A stretch of 64,000 bases of DNA from assembly GCA_963699825.1 (NCBI GenBank), contig CAVOVI010000013.1:124001-188000 (forward strand). The letters run 5' to 3'. This document shows, piece by piece, positions 43,367-49,905 of the stretch. Position 1 is the stretch's first letter, and every line of letters begins with the position of its first letter. The position numbers were made by a program, and so were the translations under genes. Source of the DNA: SPDF01 sp963699825 (GTDB lineage: Bacteria > Gemmatimonadota > Gemmatimonadetes > Gemmatimonadales > GWC2-71-9). The notes beneath the pieces were generated by a model. That model worked only from the letters and a program-made list of their open reading frames with translations, made no database searches and was not told the DNA's origin.

Positions 43367-44818
43367 GACGCCAGCCCGAATGCGCGCCGGATGCCGGCGG
43401 CCTTGTCGAGCGTCTCCTGATACTCGAGCGCCGGATTCGAATCGGCGACGATACCACCCCCGGCATGGAAATAGGCGCTACCGTCCTGCACCGTGACGGT
43501 CCGGATGGCGATGCTGCTGTCCATGGCACCGGTCAGGCCATACCATCCGATGGTGCCGCAGTAGACGCCGCGCGCCACCGGCTCGAGTTCGGTCAGGATT
43601 TCCATGGCGCGGACCTTCGGGGCGCCGGTGATCGATCCTCCCGGAAAGGCGGCACGCATCAGGTCGGTCGCGGTCCGCCCAGGTTCAAGCTGGCCAGTTA
43701 CGATCGACTCGAGGTGGTGGACGGTCGGGTGACTCTCCAGTGTGCAGAGCGCCGGCACATCCACAGATCCGGGCTGGCACACCTTCGAGAGGTCGTTCCG
43801 CAGCAAGTCCACGATCATCACGTTCTCGGCGCGGTCCTTTTCGCTCGCCATGAGCTCGTCCGCGAGTCGCATGTCGTCCGCCGGTGTCCGCCCTCTCGGT
43901 CGCGTCCCCTTGATCGGACGTGTCTCGACGTGGCCCTCGGCGCCCACCGACAGGAATCGTTCGGGTGACGCGCTCGCAATCGCGAAGTCATCTCCCTGGA
44001 AGAAGGCAGAAAACGGGGCGGGGTTCGACGCGACGAGGCGTCGGTAGAACTCGAATGGCTCCCCGGCCCACGGCGCGGAAAATCGCTGGGAGAGATTGGC
44101 CTGGAAGATGTCGCCGGCCAGGATGTACTGCCGCACCCGCTCGACGGAGCGCAGGTACTCCTCCCGCGTGAAGCCGGATTTGATGACGGCCGGCAAGGCG
44201 GGCTCAATGGAGGCCGCAGCGGGCGCCGGCCCACGCAACCGGTCAATGATTGCCTCCATGCGCCCTTCCGCGGGCCTCACCCCCGTCCCCCTCTCCACGA
44301 TGTGGAGAGGGGGACTCCCCACGGCCACGTCGTCACCCCGCCGAAAGCCGGGGTCCAAGGCCATCACGCAGGTCCTTCCTGTCCGATGATCCCACGCGAT
44401 CACCCAGTCGTAGGCACCGAGCCACGCGTCGGGGAGCTTGAGGTCGTCTTCTCTCGGCGCTGGTAGGCGTCTCAAGGCGCCGGCCGTACTCGTAGCCGAG
44501 AAAGCCGGCCACTCCGCCCTGAAAGGGGGGAAGGCCGGGGATCGGGTCGGTGCGATGGGAGGTGAGGTAGTCGGCCGCCTGCTGGAGTACGTCCGCCGAT
44601 TCCGCCGGGTGGGTCGTCCAGACCTGGCTGGGGTCGGCGGTGAGATAGGAGTAGCGGCTGAGCGCCGTGTCGCGGGCCGAGCTTTCGAGCAGGAGTGGGT
44701 AGGGGAGGTCGAGCAGCCGAGCACAGGCATCGGCTGGTGATGGCGCGTCGATCAGCTCCTCGACGAGGACCGCCTGCGGAATATCAGCCTTCCTTGACGA
44801 ACTTGCGCGTGGTGCCAC
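43363..44818 (-). CDS. pabB: aminodeoxychorismate synthase component I, frameshifted and carrying a repeat insertion
   Basis: The N-terminal frame has LPYPLLLESSARDTALSRYSY, PPFQGGVAGFLGYEYGRRLE; after a single extra base near 44462-44468 the second frame has LPDAWLGAYDWVIAWDHRTG and, beyond an 81-nt insertion (44273-44353), KSGFTREEYLRSVERVRQYI, GDIFQANLSQRFSAPW, GTRPRGRTPADD, SLHHLESIV-type text (THVHHLES equivalent PTVHHLESIVTG), FPGGSITGAPKVRAMEI and YCGTIGWYGLTG. The chorismate site is complete. It makes 4-amino-4-deoxychorismate for folate. GTG 44818 is the best start in frame and lies within the upstream carbinolamine dehydratase gene (35-nt overlap). Confidence 0.87.
44273..44353 (-). 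repeat. 81-nt in-frame insertion of two palindromic repeats in pabB
   Basis: It encodes 27 residues beginning PGFRRGDD and ending GTGVRP, between ALD and AEGRMEA, where relatives are continuous. One part has CCCCCTCTCCAC paired perfectly with GTGGAGAGGGGG around GAT (44287-44313); the other is a CCCCG..CCGAAAG..CCGGGG palindrome at 44335-44353. The first matches the element at 54155-54196. Confidence 0.65.
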
Positions 44819-45131
44819 GAAGCGCCGACTCCTTGCCGGGCCGCCAGAGCACGACTTCGTCAATCTTCCGGGCCAACTCGAGGTCCTTGTCGGTCACGCC
44901 GCCGGCGGTATGGGTGTTGAGTCGGACGGAGAGCTTCCCCCAGCTCACGGTCAGGTCGGGGTGGTGATCGCCGGCCTCGCAGAGGAAGCCGATGGCGTTG
45001 ACTGCCATCAGCGTCGTGGGCCAGCCGTCGGTTTCATAGAACCGGATGATCGAGTCCTGCTGGAACTCCCAGCCCGCCGGCAGGCGATCGCCGATGTTGG
45101 TCAGATCCCACGTCCGTTCCCTCGCGCTCAT
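44784..45131 (-). CDS. 4a-hydroxytetrahydrobiopterin (pterin-4a-carbinolamine) dehydratase
   Basis: A 115-residue protein with the family signature AGDHHPDLTVSWGKLSVRL followed by NTHTAGGVTDKDLELARKID; the His-His-Pro and the later THxxxG are active-site residues. It recycles tetrahydropterin cofactor after aromatic hydroxylation, or plays a less defined role in pterin metabolism where hydroxylases are absent. It begins 3 nt after the queD-like gene and overlaps pabB, giving a pterin/folate operon. Confidence 0.9.
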   Translation of the reverse strand: MSARERTWDLTNIGDRLPAGWEFQQDSIIRFYETDGWPTTLMAVNAIGFLCEAGDHHPDLTVSWGKLSVRLNTHTAGGVTDKDLELARKIDEVVLWRPGKESALRGTTRKFVKEG

Positions 45132-45134
45132 CGG

Positions 45135-45638
45135 TCAGGCCTTTCCGTCAAAGCGTACGCTGAATCCCGCTGACTGCCCCGGGCTCTCCTCGACCTCGAT
45201 GTCGAGCCTGGTCAGGTGGGTATGCCCCTCCGCCTTGAGCGCGTCCCGGACCTGGATCGCGAAGTACTCGGCGAGCATCTCTACCGTGGTGTTCTTGACG
45301 GGGACAAGCGCCACGTCGGACTTGGGGAAGACGAAGCGACCCTTGCCGAAGTAGTCCACGATGATCGAGTCGTGTTCCTCGCGCAGGCCGATCTTCTCGT
45401 TCTGCGTCGGGAGGAGGACCTTGTGGTCTACCGCGTCCACCATCGGCTTGATCAACTGCTTCAAGACCGCGAAGTCGAGGACAAAGAGACACTCCGCATC
45501 GACGTCTCCCTCGATCACCACCGCCACGCGGTAGTTATGCCCGTGGAGCGACTCGCACTTGTGGCCGCGAAAGGTGATGAAGTGCGCCGAGGAGAACGAG
45601 AGGTAGTCCTTGGCGACGGAAACCCGGTAGGAACGCAC
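45135..45638 (-). CDS. 6-pyruvoyl-tetrahydropterin synthase/QueD family protein
   Basis: A 167-residue T-fold protein. Zinc ligands: the His of SSAHF and the HGH in HKCESLHGHNYRVAV; catalytic Cys lies four residues before HGH (C-x3-HGH), the pattern of QueD, with DHKVLLP and the C-terminal VEMLAEYFA...TRLDIEVEESPGQSAGF anchoring the pterin (Glu in EESPG). It converts dihydroneopterin triphosphate to carboxytetrahydropterin (QueD) or pyruvoyl-tetrahydropterin. Next to PCD and pabBA, a folate or tetrahydropterin role is at least as likely as queuosine. GTG 45638 is the start consistent with the family. Confidence 0.87.
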   Translation of the reverse strand: MRSYRVSVAKDYLSFSSAHFITFRGHKCESLHGHNYRVAVVIEGDVDAECLFVLDFAVLKQLIKPMVDAVDHKVLLPTQNEKIGLREEHDSIIVDYFGKGRFVFPKSDVALVPVKNTTVEMLAEYFAIQVRDALKAEGHTHLTRLDIEVEESPGQSAGFSVRFDGKA

Positions 45639-45821
45639 GTGCGGAGTCCTGGTCGAAGTGGGAGGTCGGCCCAAAGGTAGGCCGCTGGCGTGCTCGAGTC
45701 GAGGGGAAGTTGTTCCGCATTCCACGGATTCCAGCCCCGAGGCCTGGAGCGTCCTCCAGCGCGGACACCCGAGGAGAGGGCCCGCGAGCATAACCTGTTG
45801 TGCAGTAAGCCTTTCCGTGGT

Positions 45822-45837
45822 TGGCACGCACCTCGCT
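45822..45837 (+). promoter_or_regulatory. sigma-54 (-24/-12) promoter
   Basis: TGGCACG, CACC, TCGCT: a full match at -24 and 4 of 5 at -12, with GG and GC exactly 10 nt apart. The predicted start lies about 30 nt upstream of ATG 45878 and leaves GGAGG in the leader. A GCATAAC/GTTGTGC inverted repeat lies about 20 nt upstream. Confidence 0.55.
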
Positions 45838-45877
45838 TTTCTCTCGGGCGTCTCCAACAGGGAAGCTCGGAGGTTCT

Positions 45878-46429
45878 ATGTCAGCCAACATTCGTCGGCC
45901 CCTGGCCGCGTCAATATTCGGTTCTGCCTTTGCACTCGTTTCCGTTTCAATCTCTCCCACCCCAGCCGCCGCGCAGGTGTCCGGTGCGGTCGTCATTAAC
46001 GGTGGCCCGGTACGCGGGCGGATCGCCGTGGGTGAGCCGGTGTTCGTGCCGCGCCCCGTCGTCATCTACCAGCCGGTGCGTGGCCGGCGCGTCGCGGTGG
46101 CGCGTTACGCGCCGCAGGTGGTGTTCGTCGAACGTGGCCACGGCAAGCACGGGAAGTCCGCCCGCTGGTATCAGAGGCATGGGTATCGACCGGTGACCCT
46201 CTTCTACTCACAGGGCCGCTACTTCACTCAGGTCTACTCGGCACGCGGATATCGCGGAGGTCCGCAGTTCATCGCGGTCACGGCCTGGGAGCGGAGAGGC
46301 AGGTTCTACCTGGCGTCCGGTGGGCGTCCTGACCGGTATGGCTACACCAACAGCTACACGAATTCGTCCCAAGGGTATGTGTACACGGATGATTACTCGG
46401 ACGGCGACGGCCGCGACTGGGACGATTAA
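45878..46429 (+). CDS. secreted basic/aromatic protein of unknown function
   Basis: A 183-residue protein with a Sec signal (FALVSVSISPTPAAAQ), a basic Arg/Gly/Tyr-rich middle (GRRVAVARYAPQVVFVERGHG; YRPVTLFYSQGRYFTQVYSA) and a C-terminal Tyr/Asn/Asp-rich tail ending DGRDWDD. Repeated short aromatic strands suggest a small surface or matrix protein. GGAGG lies 5 nt before the ATG. Expression from a sigma-54-type promoter suggests a specialised signal such as starvation or surface growth; that is inference. Confidence 0.7.
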   Translation: MSANIRRPLAASIFGSAFALVSVSISPTPAAAQVSGAVVINGGPVRGRIAVGEPVFVPRPVVIYQPVRGRRVAVARYAPQVVFVERGHGKHGKSARWYQRHGYRPVTLFYSQGRYFTQVYSARGYRGGPQFIAVTAWERRGRFYLASGGRPDRYGYTNSYTNSSQGYVYTDDYSDGDGRDWDD

Positions 46430-46488
46430 CCGGAGCCGCAAGGCTCCACTTCCCGCCTCCTCAGAGGCGTTGATCATAGATGCAGGAC

Positions 46489-46538
46489 CAGGGGGCGTTG
46501 TAGGGGCACGGCATACCGTGCCCTTACAACGCCCCCTG
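46489..46538. repeat. 50-nt near-perfect palindrome
   Basis: A 23-bp stem with one G-T pair and a 4-nt CATA loop. Its core, GGGGCACGG with CCGTGCCC, is of the dispersed palindrome type. It lies 60 nt after the secreted-protein gene and may also act as a transcription end. Confidence 0.85.
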
Positions 46539-46566
46539 TTGTCTGCCCGCCGAGAGGCTGTGCCCG

Positions 46567-46956
46567 CTACCGATCGATCCTACCTTCGGCGGTCAGCATC
46601 AGCGTCATCCGCTCCAGGGCGCTCACGCGGATCTCCTGTGTGGCGGCGAAATCCGGGTGATTCATCATCGCCAGAAAGTGCGACTTGGCCGGCCAGCGGG
46701 CCAGCCAGACCGCGTCCCAATCGTTCGGCGCGGCGCCGATGATCAGGTGCCGGACCGACCCCTTGTAGACGGTCACGCCTCCCGCTGATTCCATGAGCGG
46801 GGTCACCGCAGGGGCGTAATCCTGCCAGTATCGACGGGCCCCGTCGGGTCGGGTGAACTTCAGGAGGTTCACCATCACGAACGGAGAGTCGTCGGGATAG
46901 GCGGCGATTTGCGCGATCTGTTCCGGCGTGGGGTCGACGGTGCGGTCAGTGTGCAT
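46567..46956 (-). CDS. DUF1330-type dimeric alpha/beta barrel protein
   Basis: A 129-residue protein with the ferredoxin-like features of the family: FVMVNLLKFTRPDGARRYWQDY, GGVTVYKGSVRHLIIG, WDAVWLARWPAKSHFLAMMNHPDF and a final ALERMTLMLTAEGRID. DUF1330 proteins resemble small monooxygenase or EthD folds; the substrate is unknown. ATG 46956 overlaps the LysR gene by 11 nt, so the two are co-translated. Confidence 0.8.
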   Translation of the reverse strand: MHTDRTVDPTPEQIAQIAAYPDDSPFVMVNLLKFTRPDGARRYWQDYAPAVTPLMESAGGVTVYKGSVRHLIIGAAPNDWDAVWLARWPAKSHFLAMMNHPDFAATQEIRVSALERMTLMLTAEGRIDR

Positions 46957-47914
46957 GCGGGCTCCGCTTCTTTGGTGGCGAGTGGGACTGTTCGTCCGCC
47001 TCGATTTCCGCCTCGACGGCGCGCAATTCCGTCGTGAAGGCCTCGGCAGCCGGCGACAGCGTCCGGTCTTTCAGATAGATGAGGCCATAATTCGTGTGGA
47101 GCCACGCCGGCCGATAGCTGAGCGCGACGATTTGGCCGCCCAGGGCGTATGAACGAATCACCGAGAGTGGCGCAATGCCGACTGCGTCACTAACAGCCAC
47201 AGCTTCCATCGCGAGGCGCAAGGTATTCACCTGGATGGCGGGGACGAACTCCCCCGTGGTGGGCTCGATCGGCCCCGCCGTTGGGGGAGGCTGCAGCTCC
47301 GTAAAGGCCCGGGCCGCCAGCTTTGGCCCGGCGAACGGATACAGGAAGATCTTGTCGAGGGTTACCTCGCGCTCCTGGAGCAACGGATGTCCGGCCCGGC
47401 AGAAGAACGCGCCCAGATGCCGAGGCAGGGGTTCCTGGGTCAGCCGCGGATCTTCGGCGGGTCCGCTCAGTTCGGCGACGGTGAGGTCGAGCGACCCGGA
47501 GAGCACCTGTTCGACCATGCTCTGCCAATCTCCCGCGATCACTTCGATCTCGAGGCCGGGATGCTTCGCCGACAGACGGCCGAGCGCCCTGCCCACCGAC
47601 AGAAACGCCGGGTATACCCCCGCTCCGATAGCGAGCTTCCCCACCTCCACCCCCCGTAGCATGGCCACCTCGCGTTCCAGGCGCTGCGCGTCGGCGAGCA
47701 GCGACTGGGCCTGATCCAGCACCTCCTGGCCGAGCGCCGTCGGCACGGCGCCGGAACGACCGCGGTCGAAGAGGCGGATGCCCAGTTGCTGCTCGAGCGA
47801 GGTGATGTGCCGTGAAAGCGTCGGCGGCGTCACACCGAGTTCACCGGCGGCACGGGCGTAGTTCCCGTGACGAGCGATGGCGAGCGCGTGGGAGAGCAAG
47901 GTAAGATCAAGCAT
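46946..47914 (-). CDS. LysR-family transcriptional regulator
   Basis: A 322-residue regulator: winged helix residues 1-60 (NYARAAGELGVTPPTLSRHITSLEQQLGIRLFDRG), then a type 2 periplasmic-like effector domain (VGKLAIGAGVYPAFLSVGRALGRL, LDLTVAELSG, AFFCRAGHPLL). It is divergent from the arylsulfatase gene across an AT-rich 182-nt gap, the usual setting for a LysR-regulated target. A TGCATAAAACGTAATG stretch and GCAA...TTGC half-sites lie near its own start and are operator candidates. Confidence 0.88.
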   Translation of the reverse strand: MLDLTLLSHALAIARHGNYARAAGELGVTPPTLSRHITSLEQQLGIRLFDRGRSGAVPTALGQEVLDQAQSLLADAQRLEREVAMLRGVEVGKLAIGAGVYPAFLSVGRALGRLSAKHPGLEIEVIAGDWQSMVEQVLSGSLDLTVAELSGPAEDPRLTQEPLPRHLGAFFCRAGHPLLQEREVTLDKIFLYPFAGPKLAARAFTELQPPPTAGPIEPTTGEFVPAIQVNTLRLAMEAVAVSDAVGIAPLSVIRSYALGGQIVALSYRPAWLHTNYGLIYLKDRTLSPAAEAFTTELRAVEAEIEADEQSHSPPKKRSPHAH

Positions 47915-48096
47915 TGATGCATAAAACGTAATGAAAACCTGCTATAAGTGCAATTTACAAATGTGGATCTTGCTAATAGACTTGGGGGTATCCATCACGA
48001 GAAGACTCCCGATTCACTAACCGCAGGCGCATCGAGTTCCCTTACCGCGACGGCAGTGGCCCCGTCGTCCCTTCATCCCCCTTGGAGACGCTGGCA

Positions 48097-49818
48097 ATGA
48101 GACTTTCCTCCCTTGCGGTCCGGATGGCGGGCCTCGCGCTGGCCGTGACGGCCGTCGCTGGTCCGACGACGCTCTCGGCCCAGCAGCAGGCCAAGAAGCC
48201 CAACATCCTCTTCATCATGGGCGACGACATCGGCATCATGAATGTCGGCGCGTACCACCGCGGGCTCATGGTCGGCGAGACGCCGAACATCGACCGCATC
48301 GCGCGGGAAGGCACGTTGTTCATGACGGCCTACGCGGAGCAGAGCTGTACCGCCGGGCGCACCTCGTTTATCACCGGGATGAATCCGTTGCGGGCCGGCA
48401 TGATCATGCCGCAGCTGCCGGGTTCCAGCACTTCCCTGTTGCCCGGCACCCCGGATCTCGCCGTGTTTCTGCGGGATCTCGGCTACAACACGGGCGAGTT
48501 CGGCAAGAACCATCTGGGCGACAAGACGAACTCTCTGCCAACCGCCCACGGCTTCCAGGAGTTCTGGGGCTACCTCTACCATCTTGACGCGATGCAGGGC
48601 GTGAGCTTCCCGGACATCAACAGCAGCCCCACGGTGCAGGCTGTCGTGCCACCCTGCAAGAACACGCCGGTCCCCGGTCTCTCCGATCCCGTGGGTGCCG
48701 TGGATCCGACCACCACGTTGTGCATGACGCCCCCCCGGCCTGTCATCTGGTGCACCTCGTCGGACGGCACCGAGAAGAACCAGAGCTGCAAGGACGAGGG
48801 GCCGCTCACCCTGGAGCGCTCGACGACCGTTGATGAGGAAATTTCGGCCAAGGTCATCGACTACCTTGATCGCAATGACCCGAAGAAGACCAACAAGCCA
48901 TTCTTCGTCTGGTACAACCCGGCCCGCATGCACATCACCACGATGCTCTCGCCGAAGTACCTGGCGATGCTGGGTACCGAGGGCGGCAAGGACTGGGGCA
49001 TCAACGAAGTCGGCATGAAGCAGATGGATGACAACATCGGCCTGGTGCTGGCCAAGCTTGAGGCCATGGGCCAGCTCGACAACACCATCGTCGTCTTCAC
49101 GACCGACAACGGGGCCGAGGTCATCACCTATCCGGACGGCGGGGTCACGCCCTTCCGGGGCGGCAAGCTGACCACCTGGGAAGGCGGCATGCGCGTCCCG
49201 ATGATGGCCCGTTGGCCCGGACACATCCCGGCGGGTACCACCAACGACCAGATCTTCTCGATGTTGGACTGGCTGCCCACCTTGGTCAACATCGCCGGTG
49301 GCCCGACTGGCGACGGACTGAAAAAGCAGATCGAAGCGGGCAAGTATCCCGGCATCATCAAGACGACGCTCGATGGTTTCGACCAGCGCGCCTACCTTGA
49401 GGGCAAGGCCGAATCCGCGCGCGACCACCTCTTCTACTACAGCGGGACGCATCCCTCGGCGGTGCGATACAAGAACTGGAAGTTCTACTACGCCATGGCA
49501 CCCTCGGACGCCACCGGCGGCCTGTTGGGGGTCCAGTCCTATCACTGGACGCAGGTGGGCAACCTCAAGCGGGATCCGTTCGAGGCGGCCGTCGGCGCCA
49601 ACCAGTTGACTCTCCTGGGCATGGGTGGTGCCTTGGCCGCGCCGAGTACGGCGTATATCTACGACTGGAACCTGCTGCCCATCGGCCAGATGCTGTGGAT
49701 GAAGGAGCTGATGAGTTACAAGCAGTTCCCCGCGCTCCAGACTCCGTCGAGCTACAACCTCGATCAGATCATCCAGGAAATGCAGGAGTCGAAGACCGGT
49801 AGCCACGCAGGCGAATAA
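48097..49818 (+). CDS. secreted arylsulfatase-type sulfatase
   Basis: A 573-residue exported enzyme with signal peptide ending TTLSAQ. Metal-binding GDDIG (43-46) and FTTDNGAE, plus the formylglycine motif SCTAGRTSF: Cys84-Thr-Ala-Gly-Arg88, the C-x-A-x-R variant, so Cys84 would be oxidised to formylglycine by a maturase encoded elsewhere. The insertion with four or more Cys (VPPCKNTPVPG, TTLCMTPPRP, VIWCTSSD) may be disulfide-bonded. It removes sulfate from an unknown ester. GGAG lies 9 nt before ATG 48097. A strong terminator follows. Confidence 0.88.
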   Translation: MRLSSLAVRMAGLALAVTAVAGPTTLSAQQQAKKPNILFIMGDDIGIMNVGAYHRGLMVGETPNIDRIAREGTLFMTAYAEQSCTAGRTSFITGMNPLRAGMIMPQLPGSSTSLLPGTPDLAVFLRDLGYNTGEFGKNHLGDKTNSLPTAHGFQEFWGYLYHLDAMQGVSFPDINSSPTVQAVVPPCKNTPVPGLSDPVGAVDPTTTLCMTPPRPVIWCTSSDGTEKNQSCKDEGPLTLERSTTVDEEISAKVIDYLDRNDPKKTNKPFFVWYNPARMHITTMLSPKYLAMLGTEGGKDWGINEVGMKQMDDNIGLVLAKLEAMGQLDNTIVVFTTDNGAEVITYPDGGVTPFRGGKLTTWEGGMRVPMMARWPGHIPAGTTNDQIFSMLDWLPTLVNIAGGPTGDGLKKQIEAGKYPGIIKTTLDGFDQRAYLEGKAESARDHLFYYSGTHPSAVRYKNWKFYYAMAPSDATGGLLGVQSYHWTQVGNLKRDPFEAAVGANQLTLLGMGGALAAPSTAYIYDWNLLPIGQMLWMKELMSYKQFPALQTPSSYNLDQIIQEMQESKTGSHAGE

Positions 49819-49844
49819 GCGCTCTCTGTTTGACTGAAGGAGTG

Positions 49845-49881
49845 GACGGGCGTCCGAATTCCGGGCGCCCGTCTGCCTTTC
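49845..49881 (+). terminator. terminator after the sulfatase gene
   Basis: GACGGGCG pairs with CGCCCGTC, extended inward by further pairs and a G-T, around an AATT-centred loop; CTTTC follows. It separates the sulfatase from the helicase promoter. Confidence 0.65.
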
Positions 49882-49894
49882 ATCCCACCCCGCC

Positions 49895-49900
49895 TATCTT
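49895..49900 (+). promoter_or_regulatory. -10 hexamer TATCTT of a putative leaderless helicase promoter
   Basis: TATCTT, then TAGTC (5 nt), then GTG 49906. No Shine-Dalgarno is possible in this space because the terminator of the previous gene ends at 49881. Confidence 0.55.
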
Positions 49901-49905
49901 TAGTC

